In this document: one piece after another, positions 1-5,821 of the stretch
How positions within the stretch are numbered: position 1 is the first letter of the stretch
Layout of the letters: each line of letters begins with the position of its first letter
Source: Nitrospirota bacterium
GTDB lineage: Bacteria; Nitrospirota; Nitrospiria; Nitrospirales; Nitrospiraceae
Assembly (NCBI GenBank): GCA_004296865.1
Contig: SCVQ01000119.1
Coordinates: forward strand, 1 to 13,447
Direction of reading: 5' to 3'
DNA length: 13,447 nt
Position numbers and translations under genes: made by a program
Notes under the pieces: generated by a model
The model's input: the letters and a program-made list of their open reading frames with translations, nothing else
Databases searched by the model: none
Told to the model about the DNA's origin: nothing

Positions 1-1145
1 GCCGCATTCAACGCCAGCAAGTTGGTCTGGAACGCGATCTCGTCGATGACCCCGATGATGTCGGCGATCTTCTTGCTGCTCTTGTTGATCTCGTCCATCG
101 ACGCCACGGCCTTGGCCGTCACCTGTCCGCCGTTTTCGGCCACCTCGCGGGCCGCGATCGCCAACTGATTGGCCTGTTTGGCGTTGTCTGCGTTTTGCTT
201 GATGGTGGAGGTCATCTGCTCCATCGCCGCCGTGGTCTCTTCCAGGGACGAGGCCTGCTCGGACGTCCGTTGCGAAAGATCCTGGGTGCCGCTGCTGATC
301 TGGCCGGACGCCGACGCCACCTGCACAGAACCGCGCCGCACTTCCCCCACCACCCGGGCGATGTTCTCCATCATCCGGTCGAACGCCCTGCCCATCGTCC
401 CGACTTCGTCCGTGGTCGTCAGCGCCACACGCTCGGTCAAATCGCCCTCCGCCGCCTTCTGGGCCACCTCGTTGACCTGGCCCAGTCCGCGCGCGATTCC
501 CCTGGCGATCACCCAGCCCAGGAACAGGCCCAGACCGATCCCGCCGATGATGACGCCGGTCAGCATCGCTTTGGAGTCTGCGTACGTCTTCACCGCATCG
601 TCATACTTGCCCTGGGCCACCTTCACCTTGACGTCCACCACCGCATTGAGGGTGTCGATCGAGGCCTTGAACTTGCCCGCCGCCTCCCCCTTCAGCGCCG
701 CCAGCGCGCCGGGCTGATCGCCGGCCAAGAGAAGCTTGAAGACGGTATTGTCCCGGTAGGCACGATAGTCGTCATAGGCCTTGACGAACTCGTCGTAGGC
801 CTTCTGGACCGACTCCGCCTTGATCGTCTTGGCAAAGGTGTCGCGGATCTCATCCACCTGCTTGTTCAGGTCCTTGACCTTGGCCAAGGCCTCTTCGCGG
901 TCGGCCGGATTATGCGTGAGCACCGCGGTCAGGGTCTGCCCCCGCATCTGGTAGACCAGGCCCCGGACCTTGGTGGCCAGCATGAGCGGCTTCAGTTGCA
1001 CGTTATTGATGTTGTCGACGCTCTCGTTGATCTTCCCCATGTTGACAACACCGACATAGCCCACGATGGCCATGATGGCTCCCACCAACGCGAAGCCCAG
1101 CATGAGCTTCCCCATCGTCTTCATATTGGCAAACCAGCTAAACAT
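1..1145 (-). CDS. Methyl-accepting chemotaxis protein, 3' end missing
   Basis: This is a transmembrane chemoreceptor that would control CheA activity through CheW. It is open from an ATG at 1145 to the left edge, giving 381 visible residues; the C-terminal part lies outside the window. An AAGGAG ribosome site sits 8 bases before the ATG. Visible in order: TM1 at about residues 13-34; an external, mostly helical sensor of about 155 residues that fits the four-helix-bundle (4HB_MCP) type; TM2 at about 194-214; a HAMP domain at about 212-264; and the first half of the signalling hairpin, with a methylation-type segment around 298-307 ([10 protein letters not shown]). The last residues, [14 protein letters not shown], are the conserved hairpin tip that contacts CheA and CheW, so the cut falls at the tip. 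The helix pattern resembles enterobacterial 36H receptors. It is the last gene of the minus-strand cluster visible here. The ligand cannot be predicted. Confidence 0.95.
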   Translation of the reverse strand, partial: MFSWFANMKTMGKLMLGFALVGAIMAIVGYVGVVNMGKINESVDNINNVQLKPLMLATKVRGLVYQMRGQTLTAVLTHNPADREEALAKVKDLNKQVDEIRDTFAKTIKAESVQKAYDEFVKAYDDYRAYRDNTVFKLLLAGDQPGALAALKGEAAGKFKASIDTLNAVVDVKVKVAQGKYDDAVKTYADSKAMLTGVIIGGIGLGLFLGWVIARGIARGLGQVNEVAQKAAEGDLTERVALTTTDEVGTMGRAFDRMMENIARVVGEVRRGSVQVASASGQISSGTQDLSQRTSEQASSLEETTAAMEQMTSTIKQNADNAKQANQLAIAAREVAENGGQVTAKAVASMDEINKSSKKIADIIGVIDEIAFQTNLLALNA

Positions 1146-1312
1146 GATCGCTTCTCCTTCTTATGGGATGATTCCCTGAATGATTGCCACGAGGGGCCTC
1201 TGCCCCCTCACCTGCATGATGTCCGATATATGATGTCCGGCACTCAGGCCGGCAGAGCTTGCCGATGAATAGCCACCTTTCGTCCAACGCTTCACGCATG
1301 ACGGTTCACGCT
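1146..1312. other. Spacer between the DUF420 gene and the MCP gene
   Basis: This 167-base gap has no convincing gene. Read on the minus strand it starts with the GTGAAGC-type repeats that follow the DUF420 stop codon. It then contains two direct copies of CGGACATCAT about 16 bases apart (near 1217-1243) and a small hairpin (GGGGC-agag-GCCCC, about 1193-1206) before the MCP ribosome site. The paired decamers could be an operator, but I see no clear sigma-70, sigma-54 or sigma-28 promoter and no T-tract terminator. Confidence 0.4.
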
Positions 1313-1318
1313 TCACGC
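1287..1318. repeat. GTGAAGC-family repeat cluster at the end of the DUF420 gene
   Basis: On the plus strand this holds three near-copies of TTCACGC (at 1291, 1305 and 1312), one of them preceded by a degenerate ATGACGG. The DUF420 stop codon (1313-1315) lies inside it: on the minus strand the text is GCG-TGA-AGCGTGAA. The same stop-spanning word occurs at the ends of cheW and cheA. Confidence 0.75.
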
Positions 1319-1777
1319 CACCGAATACCAGACAAACAACAGTAAATAGACCAGATAGGCCGTGGCCATCGTGCCGGAAAACGTCCAGACGAGGAGCTTG
1401 CCGAGCCGCCGGTGCAGGGTCATCCCGGAGGACATGGCGCCGAGGCTCCCATACCGCAGCCTGGTCAACCCCTGGTAGAGGTTGTAGCCGCCCAGTCCGA
1501 TGGTCGTGGCCGCCAGGCTCGTGTGAATCAAGAGGATCGGCACGTAGATCCGCCAGTACTGCTCCGCCGTGCCCCCGAACTGGTCCCGCCCGAACAGGAC
1601 CTGTTTCGTGACATAGGCCACCAGCCAGATCCCCACGATCGTGCCGGCTCGCACCATGAGGCGCGCATGGGCGGAGACTTCGTGGTGCCGCGCGGACCTG
1701 GCGCCGGCCATGGCTACCAGATAGGCCGCGGTGATGCTGGACAACACGCCGTACCAGGCAAGAGTTTTCAGGTCCAT
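1313..1777 (-). CDS. DUF420 family integral membrane protein
   Basis: This 154-residue protein has four predicted membrane helices at about residues 7-24, 42-59, 77-101 and 127-149. The pattern fits DUF420 (YozB-like): HARLM at 37-41, an FGG motif at 67-69, R..Y before helix 3, an IH pair in helix 3 (H85) and LHRRLGK before helix 4 (H122). Histidines 37, 85 and 122 are candidate metal or heme ligands. Members of this family often lie near cytochrome oxidase genes and are thought to help respiratory assembly, but the biochemical role is unsettled. The start is set by a near-perfect AGGAGGT five bases before the ATG. The gene follows the globin/MCP chimera by 87 bases, with a strong hairpin just before its ribosome site. 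It is an unexpected member of a chemotaxis cluster; a link to redox or energy taxis is only inferred. The stop codon is supplied by an intergenic repeat. Confidence 0.82.
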   Translation of the reverse strand: MDLKTLAWYGVLSSITAAYLVAMAGARSARHHEVSAHARLMVRAGTIVGIWLVAYVTKQVLFGRDQFGGTAEQYWRIYVPILLIHTSLAATTIGLGGYNLYQGLTRLRYGSLGAMSSGMTLHRRLGKLLVWTFSGTMATAYLVYLLLFVWYSVA

Positions 1778-1797
1778 GATCGACCTCCTCGAGGGAG

Positions 1798-1832
1798 CCG
1801 CCCGTCCTCCCCGTAAGGGAGAGGACGGGCGG
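1798..1832 (-). terminator. Strong GC-rich hairpin before the DUF420 ribosome site
   Basis: CCGCCCGTCCTC-CCC pairs with GGG-a-GAGGACGGGCGG across a GTAA loop, giving about 15 base pairs with a single bulge. It lies between the chimera stop codon and the DUF420 AGGAGGT. There is no T-tract, so it may be a transcript stabiliser, an attenuator or a REP-like repeat rather than an intrinsic terminator. Confidence 0.5.
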
Positions 1833-1840
1833 GCCGGGTA

Positions 1841-1858
1841 CGTGGGAGGGGACCCACG
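1841..1858. repeat. Small inverted repeat after the globin/MCP chimera
   Basis: CGTGGG-agggga-CCCACG forms a perfect 6-base-pair stem with a 6-base loop, only 7 bases from the end of the chimeric ORF. It is next to the larger hairpin at 1798-1832. No T-tract follows. Confidence 0.4.
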
Positions 1859-1864
1859 CGCCGA

Positions 1865-2299
1865 TTAAAATTCCTCGAACTCGTTCGCGTCGCCGCGATG
1901 TCCGTTGCCCTCATGTTTGCCGACCCCTGCTCCGACCTTGATCGGCGCAGCAGACGCCGTCCGCCGTTGCGCCGCTTGAGGATGCTGGCCGGGAGCCGGA
2001 GGACCGGGCCTCTTCGCAACCGTGACCTCGGCCTTCGCCACCGGGATTTCTTCAGCCTGCTCCTCGATGGCCGTCATCTCGGCCACCTTCCCGTCCTTCA
2101 TCTTGAAAGACTCCATCAGGCGCTTGAGCCGTTGGGATTGTCCCACGAGGCCCTGGCAGGCCGAAGCCGATTGCTCGACCAGCGGCTTGACCGCCGGGTA
2201 CTTCTGAAACAGCCGCTCGTAGAACCGGGCGACCAGCTTGTCCCCCTGCGGAGCCACCAGCTTGAAACTGCTCTCTAAGAGGTCCACGTTGAGGCCCAT
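1865..2299 (-). CDS. Chimeric ORF: globin N-terminus joined to chemoreceptor C-terminus
   Basis: This ORF encodes 144 residues from an ATG preceded by AAAGGAG at 8 bases. Residues 1-39 read like the first helices of a bacterial single-domain globin: SSFKLVAPQGDKLVARFYERL, then FQKYPAVKP. At about residue 40 (base 2180) the text changes to that of a chemoreceptor C-terminus: LVEQSASACQGLVGQSQRL, a short helix ending LMESFKM, a Pro/Ala-rich flexible tail (about 95-135), and a final EFEEF. EFEEF fits the x-[HFYW]-x-x-[HFYW] tether that binds CheR and CheB in some receptors. The globin E and F helices with the heme-ligand histidine are absent, as are the receptor membrane, HAMP and tip regions. 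The other frames after the junction show no continuing globin, so this is a fusion and not a simple frameshift. It may be a deletion remnant or a small tether protein. Known parts: both families. Inferred: its origin and whether it functions. Confidence 0.7.
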   Translation of the reverse strand: MGLNVDLLESSFKLVAPQGDKLVARFYERLFQKYPAVKPLVEQSASACQGLVGQSQRLKRLMESFKMKDGKVAEMTAIEEQAEEIPVAKAEVTVAKRPGPPAPGQHPQAAQRRTASAAPIKVGAGVGKHEGNGHRGDANEFEEF

Positions 2300-2319
2300 G
2301 ATGCGGCTCCTTTCTTCTG

Positions 2320-2380
2320 CGTATCTCGTATCTCGTCGTTCGTGAAGCGTTAGAAAGAGACTCTTCTCTTCACGCTTTAC
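2320..2380. repeat. GTGAAGC/GAGATACG repeat element between cheW and the chimera
   Basis: From 2320 to 2350 this matches bases 2974-3004 at 30 of 31 positions (CGTATCTCGTATCTC, one variable base, then TCGTTCGTGAAGCGT). CGTGAAG at 2341-2347 pairs with CTTCACG at 2368-2374, and inside that loop AAGAG-a-CTCTT can form a second stem, so the RNA of either strand would fold. The cheW stop codon TAA (2377-2379) lies at the edge of the element, in GCG-TAA-AGCGTGAA on the minus strand. Confidence 0.75.
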
Positions 2381-2910
2381 GCGGCGGCGGGCTGGCTCGC
2401 CGCGGCTTCCGTTTGCGCAATTTCATCCATCGACAACACCCGGTCGATATCCAACAGCGTGATGAGCTTGTCGCCGGATTTCGCGATGCTCTGGATAAAG
2501 CTGGTGTCCACCCTGGTCCCGAAGTTCGGAGCCGGCTGGATCTCCTTCGCGGCGATGTCGAGAACATCCGAGACGGCGTCCACGACGATCCCCATCACGC
2601 GGTCCCGCACGACGACGACGACGATGACGGTGAACATGGTCGTGTCCACCTTCGCCATCCCGAACTTGGCGCGCAGATCCACGATCGGCACGATCGCCCC
2701 ACGCAGGTTCAAGACCCCCTTGATAAAGTCCGGCGTATTGGGAATCCGGGTGACCGCCGTATAGCCCTTGATCTCCTGCACCCGCAGGATGTCTACCCCG
2801 TAGTGTTCTTCGCCGAGGATGAACGTCAGGTACTGGCTCCCATCCGATGCCAGTCCGATCCGTTGATCCGATGCCGATGCTGTTGCCGTCATGTCCAGTG
2901 CCGTCGCCAT
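2377..2910 (-). CDS. cheW: Chemotaxis coupling protein CheW
   Basis: CheW is the cytoplasmic adaptor that links CheA to chemoreceptors. The chosen start gives 177 residues: the ATG at 2910 has GGAGG five bases upstream. A longer in-frame ORF to 2970 exists, but its extra 20 codons fall in the intergenic repeat and lack a ribosome site. Visible family features are YLTFILGEEHYGVDILRVQE, RIPNTPDFIKGVLNLRG and VPIVDLRAKFG, followed by MGIVVDAVSDVL and a C-terminal strand and helix ending in LLDIDRVL. The tail is Ala-rich. The third conserved strand reads VIVVVVVRDRV, encoded partly by a run of GTC codons (2611-2628 on the plus strand). It seems one residue longer than usual in CheW, which may reflect triplet slippage. 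It lies between cheA and the globin/MCP chimera, as expected for an array-forming operon. The stop codon sits in an intergenic repeat. Confidence 0.95.
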   Translation of the reverse strand: MATALDMTATASASDQRIGLASDGSQYLTFILGEEHYGVDILRVQEIKGYTAVTRIPNTPDFIKGVLNLRGAIVPIVDLRAKFGMAKVDTTMFTVIVVVVVRDRVMGIVVDAVSDVLDIAAKEIQPAPNFGTRVDTSFIQSIAKSGDKLITLLDIDRVLSMDEIAQTEAAASQPAAA

Positions 2911-2946
2911 CGCCGCCTCCTTCTTTAAATGCCGTCGCTCGTTATT

Positions 2947-3040
2947 CGTGACGCGTATCTCATCGCTCAAAAACGTATCTCGTATCTCATCGTTCGTGAA
3001 GCGTCGTGAGTGGGGAGCTGTCTTTCTTCACGCTTCACGC
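2947..3040. repeat. Longest GTGAAGC/GAGATACG repeat element, between cheA and cheW
   Basis: It holds three copies of CGTATCTC, and CGTGAAGCG (2995-3003) pairs perfectly with CGCTTCACG (3031-3039) over 27 bases. It includes the cheA stop codon at 3035-3037, read on the minus strand as GCG-TGA-AGCGTGAAG. The part at 2974-3004 is a 30/31 copy of 2320-2350. It also generates the spurious upstream extension of the cheW frame. Confidence 0.78.
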
Positions 3041-5287
3041 CGCCATCGCGGCGCCATTCCGTGCCAGCTCGATCAGCCCCCGGACGTCCAGGATGAAGCC
3101 CACTGCCCCGTCGCCCAGAATCGTCGCCCCCGCCAGGCCCTCCACTTTCTGGAAGTTTTTCTCCAGGCTCTTGATGACCACCTGTTGTTGGCCCAACAAT
3201 TCGTCCACCATCACTGCTACCCGCTCGCCTTCGGTCTCCAGAATCACCAGAATGGCCTGGGCCGGATCGGTGGCATCCGCCTTCACGCCGAAGGCCTCGG
3301 CCAGACGCACCACCGTGTGGTAGGTCCCGCGCACGTTGACCACTTCTCCCTTCCCCACGACGGTTTTGACGGAGGTCTCCTGGGGTTGGATGGATTCGAC
3401 CACCGAGAGGAGCGGCACGATGTACGTTTCGAGCCCGACGCGCACGGTCAAGCCGTCGATGATCGCCAGGGTCAGCGGCAGCTTAAGCGTGAAGGTGGTG
3501 CCCTTGCCGGCCTCGGTCTTGATGCTGACGGTGCCGCCCAGCTCTTCGATGTTCCGTTTCACCACGTCCATGCCGACGCCTCGGCCGGACACATCCGTGA
3601 CCTTCTCGGCGGTGGAGAACCCCGGCCGGAAGATCAGCGGCCAGATTTGCTCGTCCGGCAGCTTGTCCGCCTCGGTGACGAGACCCTGGGCGATCGCCTT
3701 GGCCAGGATCTTCTCGCGATTCAAGCCTCGCCCATCGTCCGCCACGGTGATGCAGATATTGCCGCCTTCGTGGAACGCGTTGAGCGTGATCGTGCCCAGT
3801 TCCGGCTTGCCGGCCGCTACACGCTCGTCGGGAAGCTCGAGCCCGTGGTCCGCCGAATTTCTGACCAGGTGCGTCAACGGATCGCCGATGGATTCGATGA
3901 CGGTCTTGTCCAACTCCGTGTCCTCGCCGGACAGGACCAGGTGGATCTGCTTCCCGTTCTTGGCCGACAGGTCCCGGACCAGGCGCGGGAAGCGGTTGAA
4001 GGCGGTGCCGATGGGCATCATCCGGACGGCCATCACCCGCTCCTGAATCTCCCGCGTGTTCCGCTCGAGCTCGGCGAGGCGCTCCTGCAACACCGGCAGT
4101 TTGTCCGCCGAGAATCGCGTCCCCAGGTCGCTCAGCATGGACTGCGTGATCACCAACTCGCCGACCAGGTTGATCAGCTTGTCGATCTTGTCGGTGTCCA
4201 CGCGGATGGTCGTGGCCGCGGCCGCGGCCTTTTGGGCTTGCGCGGCCTGGCCCAGCTTCTGCTGTTTCTCGAGCGCCTGGGTAATTTGCTGGGGCGTGGC
4301 GACCTGCTGCTCGACCAGAATCTCGCCCAGCCGCTTTTGCTGCGAGAGCGCCTGGGCGAGCGCATCGGACGACACCACCCCTTCTTCCACGAGGATCTGG
4401 CCGAGCGGCTTCTGCGCGCCATCGCCGCCCATGACGGGTGACGGGTTCTTCGAGGCCCGGCGAAAGTGTTCGCTTGTCACGCTTAACGCGTCACGGTCTT
4501 CCGTGATCGTCAGGTCGCTGGTGTCCCGCACGAACTCGAAAACGTCTTCGATCTCTTCCCGCGGATGGTCGGTCTCGAGCGTGAAGGTCCAGGACCGAGC
4601 GCAGCGGTTGGCGTCCAGCTCCTCAAGGGACGGCATATGATCAAGATCCACCCCCTTCGCGGTGAGCGCGCCGAGTCTTCGGAGTTCACGCACGATCCGG
4701 CTCGGATCGATCCCCCGCTGAAAGACCGCCGGATCAGGCGCCCAGTGAATCGTGTATCTTGTGACGCATGGCTCGTCTGCTGCGTCACGCATCACGCACA
4801 ACGCGGCACCCTCCGGAGACGTTTCACGCGTCACGTGAGGCGCTTCACGCGCCGGAGACGCGTCACACGCCACGCTCGGCGCGCTCGCGGCCGCCGCACT
4901 GCCGCTGCAACGGGCCTGCAGGCGTGCGCGCAACGGCCCCACCGTGGCCTCATCCGGCGCCGCATCCGTCCGCGCCGCTTCCAACAGCCCCTTCACCCCA
5001 TCGGTGGCCTCCAGCAACAGATCGATCAACGGCTTGTCGGCTTCCATCTGGCCGTTGCGCAGGGCATCGAGAATGTTCTCCATCTTGTGGGTGAACTCGC
5101 CGACCGCCGCAAACCCGAACATGCCGGCATTGCCTTTGATGGAATGGGCGGCACGGAAGATCCGGTTGAGCAGGTCGAGGTCGCCCGGCTGCTGTTCGAG
5201 CCGCAGCAACCCCTCTTCCATGGTCGCGATATGTTCCGCGCTCTCCTCGAAGAACGCGCCCTGAAACTTCGATAGATCGATGCTCAT
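3035..5287 (-). CDS. cheA: Chemotaxis histidine kinase CheA
   Basis: CheA autophosphorylates under receptor control and passes phosphate to CheY (and to CheB, if present). The 750 residues start at an ATG with GAGGGA upstream. Domains in order: P1 Hpt at about 1-108, with the phosphorylated histidine H48 in AAHSIKGNAG; a linker (109-175); a P2-like regulator-binding domain at about 176-264; a second linker; two tandem 25-residue repeats at 295-319 and 320-344 (LGQILVEEGVV..., LGEILVEQQVA...) like those at the N-terminus of GspE/MshE-type ATPases; P3 dimerisation at about 360-428; P4 ATPase with the N-box HLVRNSADHGLE (473-484), DDGRG, GFSTAEKVTDVSGRGVGMD and GKGTTF; and a P5 CheW-like domain from about 605. 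All catalytic motifs are intact. Both linkers contain repeats of the same family as the intergenic ones. It is 88 bases downstream of cheY. Confidence 0.97.
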   Translation of the reverse strand: MSIDLSKFQGAFFEESAEHIATMEEGLLRLEQQPGDLDLLNRIFRAAHSIKGNAGMFGFAAVGEFTHKMENILDALRNGQMEADKPLIDLLLEATDGVKGLLEAARTDAAPDEATVGPLRARLQARCSGSAAAASAPSVACDASPAREAPHVTRETSPEGAALCVMRDAADEPCVTRYTIHWAPDPAVFQRGIDPSRIVRELRRLGALTAKGVDLDHMPSLEELDANRCARSWTFTLETDHPREEIEDVFEFVRDTSDLTITEDRDALSVTSEHFRRASKNPSPVMGGDGAQKPLGQILVEEGVVSSDALAQALSQQKRLGEILVEQQVATPQQITQALEKQQKLGQAAQAQKAAAAATTIRVDTDKIDKLINLVGELVITQSMLSDLGTRFSADKLPVLQERLAELERNTREIQERVMAVRMMPIGTAFNRFPRLVRDLSAKNGKQIHLVLSGEDTELDKTVIESIGDPLTHLVRNSADHGLELPDERVAAGKPELGTITLNAFHEGGNICITVADDGRGLNREKILAKAIAQGLVTEADKLPDEQIWPLIFRPGFSTAEKVTDVSGRGVGMDVVKRNIEELGGTVSIKTEAGKGTTFTLKLPLTLAIIDGLTVRVGLETYIVPLLSVVESIQPQETSVKTVVGKGEVVNVRGTYHTVVRLAEAFGVKADATDPAQAILVILETEGERVAVMVDELLGQQQVVIKSLEKNFQKVEGLAGATILGDGAVGFILDVRGLIELARNGAAMAA
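4476..4495. repeat. GTGAAGC-family repeat inside the cheA second linker
   Basis: GTCACGCTTAACGCGTCACG on the plus strand is a degenerate copy of the intergenic word. It encodes residues around DALSVTSE between the P2-like domain and the tandem 25-residue repeats of CheA, a place where a flexible insertion should be tolerated. Confidence 0.5.
4751..4875. repeat. GTGAAGC-family repeat array inside the cheA first linker
   Basis: About 125 bases are dense in TCACGC-type words: TGCGTCACGCATCACGCA (4781-4798), TTTCACGCGTCACGTGAGGC and CTTCACGCG (4824-4852), and GACGCGTCACACGCCACG (4857-4874). GTGACGCA (4761-4768) and TGCGTCAC (4781-4788) form an 8-base inverted repeat. The array encodes roughly residues 139-180 of CheA, a low-complexity linker (HVTRETS, CVMRDA, CVTRYT) between P1 and the P2-like domain. 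The words match those in the gaps beside cheW, cheA and cheY. Confidence 0.65.
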
Positions 5288-5300
5288 TGTTTCCCTCGCA

Positions 5301-5372
5301 GGCTAGAGGCGATAGGCTATAGGCGATGGGTAATAATTCTTGCCCATTGCCCCTCACCTCTCGCCCATAGCC
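5301..5372. repeat. Second repeat vocabulary (GGCTATAGGCGAT) between cheY and cheA
   Basis: Two 14-base tandem units, GGCTAGAGGCGATA (5301-5314) and GGCTATAGGCGATG (5315-5328), differ at two positions. The second pairs with TCGCCCATAGCC (5361-5372) at 11 of 12 positions, and GGCGATGGG (5322-5330) pairs with CCCATTGCC (5344-5352) at 8 of 9. The spacer could therefore fold into alternative hairpins in the cheY-cheA message. The words differ from the GTGAAGC family in the other gaps. Confidence 0.6.
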
Positions 5373-5375
5373 TTC

Positions 5376-5747
5376 CTATGACGGCATCACCTTGGCGATC
5401 ACTTGCAACATCTGTTCGGGCTTGAACGGTTTGACGATCCAGCCCGTGGCGCCGGCCGCCTGGCCTTCTTTCTTCTTGTTTTCGTCGGACTCCGTCGTCA
5501 GCATGAGCACCGGCGTAAATTTGAAGCCCGCCATGCCCCGGACCGCCTTGATGAACGAGATTCCGTCCATCTTGGGCATGTTGAGGTCCGTGATCACCAG
5601 ATTCGGCTTGGCGCCGGCATTCAGCTTGCCGACTGCCTCTTGCCCGTCCCCGGCCTCGACCACGTCAAAGCCCGCGCCGGTGAGCGTGAAACTGACCATC
5701 TGCCGCATCGTGGCCGAGTCATCGACTATCAGAATTGTCTTGCCCAT
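5376..5747 (-). CDS. cheY: Chemotaxis response regulator CheY
   Basis: This is a single receiver domain of 123 residues, the usual CheY size, which carries the signal from CheA to the motor. Visible residues are the acidic pair D9 and D10 (ILIVDDSATMRQ), phosphoacceptor D54 (LVITDLNMPKMDG), T84 (MLTTESDE) and K106 (WIVKPFKP), all in the expected places. The start is the ATG at 5747, with GGAGGAG 3-5 bases upstream. A GTG four codons earlier is part of the ribosome site itself and is unlikely to be used. The gene lies between the receptor-like protein (74-base gap) and cheA (88-base gap), both gaps being filled with repeats. No output domain is attached. Confidence 0.95.
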   Translation of the reverse strand: MGKTILIVDDSATMRQMVSFTLTGAGFDVVEAGDGQEAVGKLNAGAKPNLVITDLNMPKMDGISFIKAVRGMAGFKFTPVLMLTTESDENKKKEGQAAGATGWIVKPFKPEQMLQVIAKVMPS

Positions 5748-5769
5748 GTGCTCCTCCACCTATGTCTTG

Positions 5770-5820
5770 CGAAGCGTCTCTCGTCGGGCGCTTCACGCTT
5801 CACGAGATACGCGTGACGCG
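5770..5820. repeat. GTGAAGC/GAGATACG repeat element upstream of cheY
   Basis: GCTTCACG, CGAGATACG and GCGTGACGCG occur in a row. GAAGCG (5771-5776) pairs with CGCTTC (5789-5794). Compared with the elements next to cheW and cheA the words are in inverted order, so the family is found in both orientations. It sits directly after the stop of the MCP/CheZ-like gene and before the cheY ribosome site. Confidence 0.65.
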
Positions 5821-5821
5821 C

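Noticed and set aside
195-1268. Plus-strand open frame of 357 codons at the left end
   Set aside because: It lies opposite the MCP gene, has shadow-type composition and continues into the repeat-containing spacer; the minus-strand frame is a clear receptor.
1146-1312. Sigma-54 or sigma-28 promoter for the MCP gene
   Set aside because: No GG-N10-GC pair of the TGGCAC/TTGCA type and no TAAA/GCCGATAA pair was found at a suitable distance from the start.
1865-2299. Simple frameshift in a full-length globin gene
   Set aside because: After base 2180 neither other frame gives globin sequence, and the in-frame sequence is convincingly a receptor C-terminus.
2911-2970. Upstream extension of cheW by 20 codons
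   Set aside because: The extra codons are made by the intergenic repeat and the ATG at 2970 lacks a ribosome site, whereas 2910 has GGAGG at the right distance.
1281-3040. CRISPR array
   Set aside because: The repeats are short, degenerate, in both orientations and lack evenly sized unique spacers; no cas gene is present.
2891-4441. Plus-strand open frame of 516 codons opposite cheA
   Set aside because: It is the antisense shadow of cheA in GC-rich DNA: rich in His, Asp, Arg and Gln, with no family motif, and the minus strand has intact CheA catalytic boxes.
5748-5759. GTG start four codons upstream of the CheY ATG
   Set aside because: It overlaps the GGAGGAG that serves the ATG at 5747, and CheY homologues begin close to MGKTILIVDD.
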